Shown piece after piece: positions 25,643 to 33,544 of a stretch of DNA of 64,000 nucleotides. Position 1 is the stretch's first letter; each line of letters opens with the position of its first letter. Under the pieces are notes generated by a model, which was not told the origin of the DNA, made no database searches, and was given only the letters and a program-made list of their open reading frames with translations. Location of the stretch: positions 48,704-112,703 of the forward strand of contig NZ_JAIXYH010000059.1 of NCBI RefSeq assembly GCF_027490375.1, written 5' to 3'. The position numbers were made by a program, and so were the translations under genes. Origin of the DNA: Flavobacterium sp. Its GTDB lineage: Bacteria; Bacteroidota; Bacteroidia; Flavobacteriales; Flavobacteriaceae.

Positions 25643-25842
25643 GAATTCACCATTTTACGTATCATTTTGCCCAACTAAATCCACGTATCGTCTGTGCCTG
25701 AGCCTTTCGAAGGCTGGTGCGATTTTTTGTTGGCTTGACACGTTCTGTGTTTTCCTCAACGGTACCATATTGCGCAAAATTCTGTGAGGTTCAGTGTTTT
25801 CTGTGCGCTTAAAAAGCTAGTACGTGATCGAGTCGAAGGCGG
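25643..25842 (+). repeat. 200-bp dispersed repeat, copy 1
   Basis: Nearly 90% like 50482-50682, from GAATTCACCA to GTCGAAGGCGG. It includes GCCTGAGCCTTTCGAAGGCT, a small palindrome of the REP type seen in many genomes, and CTGTGAGGTTCAGTGTTTTC. The surrounding 25570-26291 stretch has no gene; it also holds TCCCGATAGCCATCGGGA (26043-26060) and further GCCTGAGCCTGTCGAAGGC motifs near 26139-26180. Confidence 0.75.
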
Positions 25843-26042
25843 CGTTGTGGACATTGTGAAAAACTTTGAGAAACATTGTGCTCCCTCGGCGCCTGAACCT
25901 GTCAAAGGCAACCGCAAAGAACGCGAAGATTTACGCAAAGTTCGCAAAGCGGTTTTTTTGTATTATTAAGATTGGAGTATTGATTATTAAGTATTAAGAT
26001 TTGATGAATTCACCATTTTACGTATCTTTTTTGAGAAGCTAG

Positions 26043-26060
26043 TCCCGATAGCCATCGGGA
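26043..26060. repeat. Palindrome TCCCGATAGCnATCGGGA
   Basis: TCCCGATAGCCATCGGGA; a perfect version TCCCGATAGCTATCGGGA stands at about 50453-50470, and the same core GATAGCTATC is in 7771-7788. Confidence 0.6.
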
Positions 26061-26291
26061 TAGACACGAGAAGCTAGACTTATTGACTTTCAGTATTTTA
26101 CGTTTCATGTTCCCGCTTTAACCCACGTATCGTCGTCGCCTGAGCCTGTCGAAAGCTGGTGCCTGAGCCTGTCGAAGGCTGCGTTTTGTACATTGAAAAA
26201 AACTCTGTGAAACATTGTGCTACACTGGAACATGAGCCTCTAGAATGCCAACTTCCCCAATATTTAAATTCCCAAAATATTCAACTATCGC

Positions 26292-26299
26292 TATCTTTG
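26292..26299 (+). promoter_or_regulatory. -7 box of the TerB-like gene
   Basis: TATCTTTG matches TAnnTTTG exactly, 20 bp before the ATG at 26320. This places the transcription start near 26306 and rules out the longer reading from 26245. Confidence 0.65.
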
Positions 26300-26319
26300 C
26301 AACCTACAATGCCAACCAA

Positions 26320-26721
26320 ATGACCACTCAACAAGAACGTTTGCAACTTCTAGCCGATATGATTGCCTTTTCGGTAGTCGATGGAAAACTTCACGAAAAA
26401 GAATATCGCTTGCTATCGTACATAGCCGATATGCTTCATGTGTCGCAAGAGGACTTCAAACAACTTTTTCACGCCGAACCAAAACCCAATGTACTTCGCT
26501 CCGAGTTCGACCGCATTCAACAATTCTATCGATTGGCACTACTTATGCATGCCGACGGTGTTTTGCATGAGAAAGAAGAAATTGCCATCTGCCAAAGCGC
26601 AATCGACATGGGGTTAAATCCGTCTGCTTGCAAGCGTTTACTTGCGTTAATGAAAAACGCACCAAAGCGAACGCTCGATCCAGCACTTGTTCTCGAAACA
26701 TTTCGTGAACAACACAATTAA
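26320..26721 (+). CDS. TerB-like (tellurite-resistance-fold) protein
   Basis: 133 residues from ATG 26320, chosen because the promoter lies just upstream and longer versions start with unrelated sequence. The product is all-helical; FSVVDGKLHEKEYRLLSYIADML and LLMHADGVLHEKEEIAICQSA are the two acidic (D-G-x-x-x-x-x-E) repeats of the TerB fold, which bind metal in TerB. Stand-alone TerB-like proteins are common and mostly uncharacterised; tellurite resistance should not be assumed. No ter neighbours. Confidence 0.82.
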   Translation: MTTQQERLQLLADMIAFSVVDGKLHEKEYRLLSYIADMLHVSQEDFKQLFHAEPKPNVLRSEFDRIQQFYRLALLMHADGVLHEKEEIAICQSAIDMGLNPSACKRLLALMKNAPKRTLDPALVLETFREQHN

Positions 26722-26792
26722 ATGGCTTCCTAAAACGATTTTTAGCAATTTTTTAGTTTCAGATTAATGCTCTTTCACTAATGCAAGCTCGC

Positions 26793-28640
26793 TTACTCTT
26801 TATGAGTGATTTTCAGAACCACGCGAGTGCCTGCCGCAATACCGTCTTTGTACAAATCCTCGTACGAGACCGAGTAAGTGGTTTTATCGGTATTTAATAA
26901 TTCCAATTGCTTGTCGATTGCCGAGGTAGCAAACGACTCATGCTGTACGCTCCTTTCCGTTAGTTCTCTCGAAGCTTTTCTTCCAATGCCGTTGTCGTAA
27001 ATAGTGCACAACAAGGAATTGTTGGTTTCAGCAAACGAAATTTCTAGTTTTTTTAAACCTTTTTTATGCAACAAGCCGTGTTTCAACGCATTTTCAACAA
27101 AAGGTTGTAAAATCATCGGAGGTAAGCTGTCAAAATCCGGATCTAATTCGCTTCCCACATGAATGTGATATTCAAAATCGTCGTTAAAACGCATTTTCTC
27201 TAATTCTAAATATCGTTTTAATAATTCGATCTCAGCGCTTAACATAATGCTTCGTTTACCCGAAAAACTCAATATTTCGCGCGTAAGCGTAGTAAAATTC
27301 TCCAGCTGTTTGTTCGCTACGACTTTATCGCCATACATAAACAAATGCTGAATGCTGTTCAAGGCGTTGAAAATGAAATGCGGATTCATCTGACTCTTCA
27401 AAGCGGTTAACTCGCTTTCTGTAGCTCGTTTTTCTGCCACTAACGTTCGTGTTGCTTCTTCGTAACTGGCACGCAACAATTCATTCTTTTTTCGGTTTTG
27501 ATATCTTCTGAACAACGCAAAAGCCAATACTGCCAGCAACAAAAAAACAAGAACTAAAATCCAGATCGTGCGCTCTTGCGTCTGATTTTTTAAATCCGTA
27601 ATTCGTTTTTCTTGCAGCAATCCCTTGATTTTGGATTCTTTCTTTTCCGATTCAAACGCTTCCGATAATCTTGTAATAACTTGTTCTTTTTCAATAGTAT
27701 ACACGCTGTCTTTTTTGCTTTGGTAGAGCAAGAGCGTTTTGTATGCTTTTGCGTAGTCGCCAGTTTCAAATGCTAGTTCGTGTAATTTTTGATAAGCAGT
27801 TAGTAAATTGTTCTGATCGTTTATCGGTTTTGAAATAGCAATCGATTCGTTTAGTAATTTGGTTGCTCGGGCGTAATCTTTTTTCTTTTGATAGCACACA
27901 GCAAGTTCGGCTAATGGTTGTCCGAGTAAATTCGACGCTTCGTTCTCTTTTGCAATTCGTATCGCTGCTTGCAAAAATGGAATCGCTTTTTCAAACTGAT
28001 TTTGCTTATAATAGCACGAACCAATATTACTTTTAGCGAGAATAATTCCGAAAGGTATTTTCGCCGACTCGCAAATACGCAAAACTTCTTCGTGACAATC
28101 AATGGCTTTTTGGTATTGTAACACATCGCTGTAAGCAATTCCTAAATTGGTTAGTATTGCCGCTCGTTTCGGATTGTCTTTGGAACCATTCTCAAGTAAA
28201 ATCTTATCTGCTTCTTTGAGCAAGACCAACGCTTTTTCAAATTTCTTGTCGCGCGTATACACCGAAGCCAGATTACTGTTTCCAATAACAATGTTCTCGG
28301 TCATTTTTAAACGCGTAGCTAATCGAAGCGCTTGGGTGTAATAGGTAACGGCTTTGTCGTAAATTGCTTGTTGGTAATAGTAGTTTCCAACGCAGTTTAA
28401 GGCGCGAATTTCTCCCAACGGATATTTGATCTTTCTAGAAATTTGCAACGCTTTCTGCGCATACGTTAAGTTTTTAGGCTGATTTGCAAAGGTGTTTGCC
28501 ACACAAAAATCAACCAACAATTCCACGCGAGCACTGTCGGTTAACGTAAGCGATTGCAGCTTTTGTTCGATTTCGTTCGGACTTTGCGCGTTTGAGCTTA
28601 CAGTTAGCAATACAAAGAGCAGGAAAAATCCGATCCTCAT
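26793..28640 (-). CDS. TPR sensor histidine kinase (LytS/His_kinase type)
   Basis: 615 residues from ATG 28640, which overlaps the stop of the upstream regulator gene (ATGA). Signal sequence at the start, about six TPR repeats (roughly residues 55-310), a membrane helix (WILVLVFLLLAVLAFALF), a coiled coil, then the His_kinase domain with MNPHFIFNALNSIQH (His421) and a HATPase_c with ALKHGLLHKKG (N box) and DNGIGRKA. The TPR part should sit in the periplasm and sense a protein or peptide. It phosphorylates the LytTR regulator encoded just upstream. Confidence 0.93.
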   Translation of the reverse strand: MRIGFFLLFVLLTVSSNAQSPNEIEQKLQSLTLTDSARVELLVDFCVANTFANQPKNLTYAQKALQISRKIKYPLGEIRALNCVGNYYYQQAIYDKAVTYYTQALRLATRLKMTENIVIGNSNLASVYTRDKKFEKALVLLKEADKILLENGSKDNPKRAAILTNLGIAYSDVLQYQKAIDCHEEVLRICESAKIPFGIILAKSNIGSCYYKQNQFEKAIPFLQAAIRIAKENEASNLLGQPLAELAVCYQKKKDYARATKLLNESIAISKPINDQNNLLTAYQKLHELAFETGDYAKAYKTLLLYQSKKDSVYTIEKEQVITRLSEAFESEKKESKIKGLLQEKRITDLKNQTQERTIWILVLVFLLLAVLAFALFRRYQNRKKNELLRASYEEATRTLVAEKRATESELTALKSQMNPHFIFNALNSIQHLFMYGDKVVANKQLENFTTLTREILSFSGKRSIMLSAEIELLKRYLELEKMRFNDDFEYHIHVGSELDPDFDSLPPMILQPFVENALKHGLLHKKGLKKLEISFAETNNSLLCTIYDNGIGRKASRELTERSVQHESFATSAIDKQLELLNTDKTTYSVSYEDLYKDGIAAGTRVVLKITHKE

Positions 28641-29380
28641 AAGTATAAGGATTTGATTAACAACTCGAAATCGGCTTTTTTCTCTCGCGCAACGGGTATC
28701 CATTTATCATTTTCGAATACAATCGAATTCCCGTCTTTACGACTGTACTTTTTTATGTTTTGAAGATTGATTAAATACGAGCGATGACAGCGAAAGAAAT
28801 GTTCGTTCTGTGTCAGCAAATCGTCAAATTCCTTGATTTTTTTCGTCACAAGATAGCTTTTAGCCAAAGTAACTACGTGCGTGTACGAGCCATCGGCTTC
28901 AAAATACAAGACGTTTTTTAAATCTACGAAAGTGAGTCCGTCCGACAGTGGCAACGCAATTTTACTCAAGCGTTGATCGGCAATACTTTCGCGAAGTAGT
29001 TGAATCTGACTACTCAGATTTCCAGGCGATTGCTGCAAAACTTTACGACAAGCAGCTTGTAATTTTTCAATGCTGATTGGTTTTAAAATATAATCTACCG
29101 CCGAAACTTCGAAGGCACGCAAGGCAAATTCTGCGTAAGCCGTACAAAAAACGGTCTTAAACGGCGGATTTTCAAAATATTCAAACAAGGCAAAACCGTT
29201 TTCATTCGGCATTTCGATATCCAAGAAAACAAGGTTAGGGTGTAGGGAATTAATTTTTTTTACCGCTTCTTTTACAGTTTCGGCTTCTCCGATGACTTCA
29301 AATTCGGGCGCATGTTCGGCGAGCAAACTTCGTAAAAGCTGCCGGGCATTAGCTTCGTCATCAACAAGCAAAACTGTCAT
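28637..29380 (-). CDS. LytTR family response regulator
   Basis: 247 residues. Receiver domain with the acidic pair in LVDDEANAR, phospho-Asp54 in FLDIEMPNENG, and a Lys in DYILKP; then a LytTR DNA-binding domain (about 140-245: FVDLKNVLYFEADGSYTHV, FFRCHRSYLINLQNI). Partner of the TPR kinase with a four-base overlap. Two perfect LytTR-type sites (29431-29460) lie in its upstream region, between it and the T9SS LamG gene, so it likely regulates itself or that gene. Confidence 0.95.
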   Translation of the reverse strand: MTVLLVDDEANARQLLRSLLAEHAPEFEVIGEAETVKEAVKKINSLHPNLVFLDIEMPNENGFALFEYFENPPFKTVFCTAYAEFALRAFEVSAVDYILKPISIEKLQAACRKVLQQSPGNLSSQIQLLRESIADQRLSKIALPLSDGLTFVDLKNVLYFEADGSYTHVVTLAKSYLVTKKIKEFDDLLTQNEHFFRCHRSYLINLQNIKKYSRKDGNSIVFENDKWIPVAREKKADFELLIKSLYL

Positions 29381-29397
29381 AATTCGCGCGTATGCCG

Positions 29398-29405
29398 TAA
29401 AGTTA
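29398..29405 (-). promoter_or_regulatory. -7 box of the response regulator gene
   Basis: Minus-strand TAACTTTA, 7 of 8 matches to TAnnTTTG, 18 bp before the ATG at 29380. Confidence 0.45.
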
Positions 29406-29430
29406 AAATTTTTGTTAACGTAAAAAAGCT

Positions 29431-29460
29431 TCCGTTCGTGAAGTATTTCGTACCGTTCGT
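29431..29460 (+). promoter_or_regulatory. LytTR-type direct-repeat binding sites
   Basis: TCCGTTCGT (29431-29439) and ACCGTTCGT (29452-29460), 21 bp apart start to start (two helical turns, 12-bp spacer). Both fit the known LytTR consensus [TA][AC][CA]GTTN[AG][TG]. They lie 34 bp upstream of the LamG gene's -7 box and 26 bp upstream of the regulator's own -7 box. Confidence 0.7.
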
Positions 29461-29493
29461 GAAATCATCCTAAATACGAGCATATTGCAGTTC

Positions 29494-29501
29494 TAGTTTT
29501 G
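29494..29501 (+). promoter_or_regulatory. -7 box of the LamG/T9SS gene
   Basis: TAGTTTTG, exact match to TAnnTTTG, 20 bp before the ATG at 29522; the LytTR sites are placed upstream as for an activator. Confidence 0.65.
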
Positions 29502-29521
29502 TGCGAAATTTTATTTGATTT

Positions 29522-31990
29522 ATGATGAAAACACTACTATCACTTTTAGGTTGCTTGCTAGTAAGCTTCGGTTTACAAGCACAACAGCCTGTAGCAAAAT
29601 TTGAATTTAATAACAGTTTAAGTTCTACAGATAACAGTATCACGTTCAATTGCACAACTCCAGCGTACGGCCCAGCGCGCACGGGTACTTCAGGTGCTTC
29701 GTATTTTTTTAACGGCAATTTTAGTACCACGGCAAGCGCTTCAATTCCGGTACTTCCAACTGGTACTGCAGCTCGATCGATTTCTTTCTGGATTAATTTC
29801 AATGCACAGTTTGGTCCTGGATTAATAAATATTATGGGTATAGGTAACGGAAGTATCAACGACGCAGGATATTCGTTAGGCATTTTGGGAGGCGGTAATC
29901 CTGCATTTTACGCCGATAACGGACAATTTGTCTACGCTAATGCACCAATTACAAACTACGAAGGTAATGTGTGGAATCATTTTACGGTTACCAACGGTCC
30001 GGCGGGATTCATTGTTTACCAAAATGGAGTTCAAATTTCAGCAATACCACAAGCGGTTGTTAACTTACTTGGAACGAACTTCTTCCTGGGAATTAGTAAC
30101 GACAATTCTACTGGAAACTCTTTTTACTTAGATGATTTGGCGATTTACAACACCCAACTTACCGCACAACAAGTTTTGCAAATTGCTTCCGACGCTGCTG
30201 CACCAACAATTTCGGTAAACGTGGATCCTGTGGCCGATACTTATGCAATGGCACTTTGTACAGTAGATGCTAACGCAAGCGCAACAAGTATTTTAGTGGA
30301 ATATGGCACCACAACAAACTTTGGAAGTAGCATTCAAGTAGAAGATCAGGTTACTGGAACTGCCCCGCAATTTATCTCTGTTCCGCTAACCAACTTACTT
30401 CCAAACACTAATTATTTTATACGTGCAACGGCACAAAATGCAGTAGGCGCTGCGATTTCAAATACGTTTTCTTTTGTTACAAGTAACTTTATTGAAGATG
30501 CGCCAATAATTCAAAACGCTCAAATCACGGCCACTTCCGCAACTTCATTCACCGTTGGCTTTGAAGTAAATCCGAGAGGAACTCAAACGACAGTTGAGAT
30601 CCGATTTACTAGTTGCCCTGTCGACCCCGCTCAAATCATTGGAATTGCACCGACAACACTCACAATCCCCGCCGGCCAAGGGTTTCAAACGGGTAGCATC
30701 GAGGTTACTGGTTTAGGTCCTAATACACAATATGCTTACTCGGTACGTGCGGTAAATAGTATTTCAAGTACTTCTACTGCTTACCAATGCACCACCACCG
30801 ATTCTATGCTATCGATAACAAACAATACAATCACAGCGGTTACTGCAAATTCAGCAACACTCGCCTTAGGTACTCTTTGTAATTCGTTTACCGTATCGTA
30901 CAATATCTTAGTTTATGTCGATGCCGGTACTTATAGCCAAGATACAGCTACACTTGTTTTTTCTTTTCCAGGCGTGATTTACGATACTTTAAACAACGTT
31001 TCTATTCCAAATCTTTTTCCAGCTACACTTTATACGTATCGTATTGTTTTAGAGTCGAGTATCGGAGAAACGCTTACCGTTGACGGTACTTTTACAACTG
31101 CGAACGATCCGAATGCCTTGGCGCCCATTCACGAGTTTAAATTCGATAACTCACATCTCGATACGCTGGGCGATTACGGTTTTCAAACTGGATCTGTAAA
31201 CGCAAGTAGTTTTGCAACCGACCGTTTTGGAAACGCTTTGTCGGCACTTAAATTAGTTCCAGGAAGTTCGGTTGATGCTACACCGCCAGCATCGCGCCCG
31301 TTACCACAAACAGATTCTGCTCGTACTATTTCATTTTGGGCTAATTATTTAACAATCTTAAGTGAAAATAACATTTTTGGATACGGTACAGCTGTTACCA
31401 ATCAAGGCTTTGGATTACAAGAAAATAGTAATCTGGTAAATGTTTATCTCTGGGGTTCTTCGCTTAACAACACAGCTAATCCAGGGAACATCGTATCAAA
31501 TACATGGTACCATTATGTACTTACTTACGGCGCCGGACAAATAAAACTATACCGAAATAACGTTTTAATTTTAACTGCCAATCGCAGTATTAATACTCAA
31601 GGAAGCACCATGCGTTTAGGACGTTTGTTGAATGAAGGTGCATTTACAGCGGGTACTGTCAACGCGCTAATCGACGATTTGAAAATCTATGATGTTGCAT
31701 TAACTGCTGCTCAGGTAAGCGAATTGTTTACAAACAACAACTTGAGTACAGGCGAGTTGGTTAAGGCAAAAAATGTGGTAAATGTGTATCCGAATCCAAC
31801 AAAAGGCTTGGTTGAAATTGCCACCGAACTCGATTTAGAACGTGTGGAAGTTTACCAAATGAATGGCCAATTGGTTTTCGAATCGAAGCAAGCTAAATTC
31901 GATGTAAGTTCTTTACCTTCAAATGTGTATGTGTTGAAAATTGTTGATAAATCTGGTGAGATCAGCACCCATAAACTGATCAAAAATTAA
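29522..31990 (+). CDS. LamG-domain adhesin-like protein with T9SS C-terminal sorting signal
   Basis: 822 residues (a second ATG is three bases on). Signal peptide (LLGCLLVSFGLQAQ), LamG/concanavalin-like domain (about 25-225, with ARSISFWINFNAQ and YLDDLAIYNTQLTAQQV), two or three FnIII-like beta segments (about 235-525), a second LamG domain (about 540-735, RTISFWANY, LIDDLKIYDVALTAAQV) and a C-terminal VNVYPNPTKGLVEI ... THKLIKN type A sorting domain. It should be secreted by the type IX system and attached to the cell surface, perhaps binding sugars or proteins. Control by the divergent LytTR system is inferred from the sites at 29431-29460. Confidence 0.9.
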   Translation: MMKTLLSLLGCLLVSFGLQAQQPVAKFEFNNSLSSTDNSITFNCTTPAYGPARTGTSGASYFFNGNFSTTASASIPVLPTGTAARSISFWINFNAQFGPGLINIMGIGNGSINDAGYSLGILGGGNPAFYADNGQFVYANAPITNYEGNVWNHFTVTNGPAGFIVYQNGVQISAIPQAVVNLLGTNFFLGISNDNSTGNSFYLDDLAIYNTQLTAQQVLQIASDAAAPTISVNVDPVADTYAMALCTVDANASATSILVEYGTTTNFGSSIQVEDQVTGTAPQFISVPLTNLLPNTNYFIRATAQNAVGAAISNTFSFVTSNFIEDAPIIQNAQITATSATSFTVGFEVNPRGTQTTVEIRFTSCPVDPAQIIGIAPTTLTIPAGQGFQTGSIEVTGLGPNTQYAYSVRAVNSISSTSTAYQCTTTDSMLSITNNTITAVTANSATLALGTLCNSFTVSYNILVYVDAGTYSQDTATLVFSFPGVIYDTLNNVSIPNLFPATLYTYRIVLESSIGETLTVDGTFTTANDPNALAPIHEFKFDNSHLDTLGDYGFQTGSVNASSFATDRFGNALSALKLVPGSSVDATPPASRPLPQTDSARTISFWANYLTILSENNIFGYGTAVTNQGFGLQENSNLVNVYLWGSSLNNTANPGNIVSNTWYHYVLTYGAGQIKLYRNNVLILTANRSINTQGSTMRLGRLLNEGAFTAGTVNALIDDLKIYDVALTAAQVSELFTNNNLSTGELVKAKNVVNVYPNPTKGLVEIATELDLERVEVYQMNGQLVFESKQAKFDVSSLPSNVYVLKIVDKSGEISTHKLIKN

Positions 31991-32013
31991 AACAGTAGTA
32001 GTAGTTTTTTGGG

Positions 32014-32046
32014 AGAGGCAGTCTGTAAAGGCTGCCTTTCTTTTTT
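32014..32046 (+). terminator. Terminator after the LamG gene
   Basis: GAGGCAG, loop TCTGTAAAG, GCTGCCTTTCTTTTTT, 24 bp past the stop codon. Confidence 0.82.
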
Positions 32047-32220
32047 GGTTTAAATGTTTCGAATTAAAATTTGGGCGTTCCGGCGGGTCGTTCCTCCGGC
32101 GCCGTCGCGTGCTTGCTGCAATTCAAGCGGCAAAAGTCGTTTCGGCTACGGCTTTAAAAGGGCTTCTGGCGTCGCCTTGTAAAGCCAAGCCGCAATCTCC
32201 TTTTGTCGCTTTCATTTTCG

Positions 32221-32425
32221 CGCCGCCCGCTAACGCAAAAACGTGCACGAACAATCATTCCAGAGAACGAATCGCGAAATCGATTTCCTCCATTCAGGTC
32301 GTAATTCAACCAACTCTGCGAGAGTTTAAAACTCTCGCAGAGTTGGTTGAAAATTTCTTTTCCTTTTCACGCCGCTCGGTAACGCAACAGCGTGCACGAA
32401 CAATCATTCCAGAGAACGAATCGCG
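32221..32425 (+). repeat. 56-bp direct repeats around a 47-bp palindrome
   Basis: 32221-32276 and 32370-32425 differ at only four of 56 positions (CGTGCACGAACAATCATTCC in both). Between them at 32305-32351 is a near-perfect inverted repeat. 32047-32220 and 32426-32621 carry no gene; CCGCAGCCGCATGTAGCGCAG and a GC-rich run around 32455-32530 look like decayed repeat. Confidence 0.75.
32305..32351. repeat. 47-bp palindrome with CTCTGCGAGAG arms, copy 1
   Basis: Left arm TTCAACCAACTCTGCGAGAG, mirrored by CTCTCGCAGAGTTGGTTGAA, with the TTTAAAA loop. A diverged copy is at 47669-47712. In RNA or single-stranded DNA it would be a very stable hairpin; it is a mobile intergenic element of the type widespread in Bacteroidota. 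Confidence 0.8.
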
Positions 32426-32621
32426 GTAACGATACCAGCGCAACCGATTGAGCCGATACCCCGCAGCCGCATGTAGCGCAGCGAAATAGGCGAGGAGTAA
32501 AGGCGAAAGCGGGACGGGGCGGCACAAATTTCCACTACTTGCCTGCCGCCGCGATGCGCCCAAATAAAAATTACAAAAGTTTAAAATCAATTATGAAAAT
32601 GCGTACGACCTAAATTTGCCG

Positions 32622-32652
32622 CAAAAAAAAAGAATACTACGGCTAGTATTCT
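32622..32652 (-). terminator. Terminator of the PH-domain gene
   Basis: On the minus strand AGAATACTA, loop, TAGTATTCT followed by nine T's; 68 bp beyond the stop at 32720. Confidence 0.8.
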
Positions 32653-32719
32653 TCTCGTATTTACAGAAATCGGCGTAGATTTTAATACCCGAACCGGCCG
32701 AATTTAACTATTTGAAAAT

Positions 32720-33094
32720 TTACAAAACGTAGGCGCCAAGAATCTGATACACTTCGTTTATGTTGTTGCCGCCTTTCCCAAATTGCTTGCTAATGGGCTG
32801 TGCTTCGCCGCGTACCCAAATTTTCAATTCGGCATCTAAATCCAACAAACCGGCACTTTCTTTACTGAATTTATTGATGTTTTTGTACGGAATGCTCAAG
32901 TATTCGGCCTTGCTGCCCACCAATTGTTTCTCCACTAAGATCAGACGCTTGTTCGTGAAAATAAACTGATCTTTTATGATTTTATAGCCTTTTTCGATAT
33001 GCTCGCCGGCTACGAGTATCGGCTGAAATTCTTTTTCTAAATCGGCAATATTAGCTTCCGAAGCGTTTCCTAAAATGGCATTAAAAATTCCCAT
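32720..33094 (-). CDS. PH domain-containing protein (bPH type)
   Basis: 124 residues. MGIFNAILGNASE at the start and KDQFIFTNKRLILVEKQLVGSKAEYLSIPYKNI in the middle are typical of the bacterial pleckstrin-homology family (bPH_1, PF08000); the protein ends with a helix capping the beta barrel. These proteins are cytoplasmic and their roles are largely unknown. Single-gene unit with its own terminator. Confidence 0.88.
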   Translation of the reverse strand: MGIFNAILGNASEANIADLEKEFQPILVAGEHIEKGYKIIKDQFIFTNKRLILVEKQLVGSKAEYLSIPYKNINKFSKESAGLLDLDAELKIWVRGEAQPISKQFGKGGNNINEVYQILGAYVL

Positions 33095-33175
33095 GTGTGT
33101 ATTCGTTTAAGTGTTCAAAAGTAACGTATTTACTCGGGGCATGTTGTGTTTGTTTTTGCGAAATTCTACTATAAT

Positions 33176-33532
33176 TTACAGGCTTTCGCCGAAAGTAAGT
33201 AAGTTGTTGTCGGGATCGAGCATCGAAAATTCGGTTTGTCCCCAAGGTTTTGCTTCCAATTTTCCGTTCGGATGAATCGGCACGTTTCGCGATAACAGCT
33301 CGTTGTAAAAGCTTTTGATATCGCGTACACGCAGGTAAATTTGTCCGTAATTTTCCTCGGGAACCAAATTTTCAAACAAGAAAAAATGAAGTTCGCAGTC
33401 GTCTTTTTCCAAAATCAGATACTCGGGATAGGGCACTGCGCTCACGTCGGTGAATTTCAAGAATTTCTCGTAAAAGTCGCGTGTTTGCGCTCGATTTCGC
33501 ATCGGAAGTTTCGGGTGAATACTTTCAATCAT
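33176..33532 (-). CDS. VOC superfamily (glyoxalase/bleomycin-resistance-like) protein
   Basis: About 118 residues from ATG 33532; a GTG four codons upstream is possible but next to the amidohydrolase stop. Two babbab modules: MRNRAQTRDFYEKFL, CELHFFLF and YLRVRDIKSFYNELL, then GQTEFSMLDPDNNLLTFGE, the usual closing motif (D-P-x-x-N). The metal or substrate is unknown; GloA activity cannot be assumed, nor resistance. It follows the amidohydrolase gene by 12 bp on the same strand. Confidence 0.85.
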   Translation of the reverse strand: MIESIHPKLPMRNRAQTRDFYEKFLKFTDVSAVPYPEYLILEKDDCELHFFLFENLVPEENYGQIYLRVRDIKSFYNELLSRNVPIHPNGKLEAKPWGQTEFSMLDPDNNLLTFGESL

Positions 33533-33544
33533 GGCTAAAACCAC

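Noticed and set aside
26245..26319. N-terminal extension of the TerB-like protein
   Set aside because: A perfect TAnnTTTG promoter lies inside this stretch and the sequence is not conserved-looking; ATG 26320 is preferred.
26320..26721. Tellurite resistance
   Set aside because: Only the TerB fold is present; no terC/D/Z genes nearby.
33176..33532. Bleomycin resistance or GloA
   Set aside because: Only the general VOC fold can be supported; specific residues are not diagnostic.
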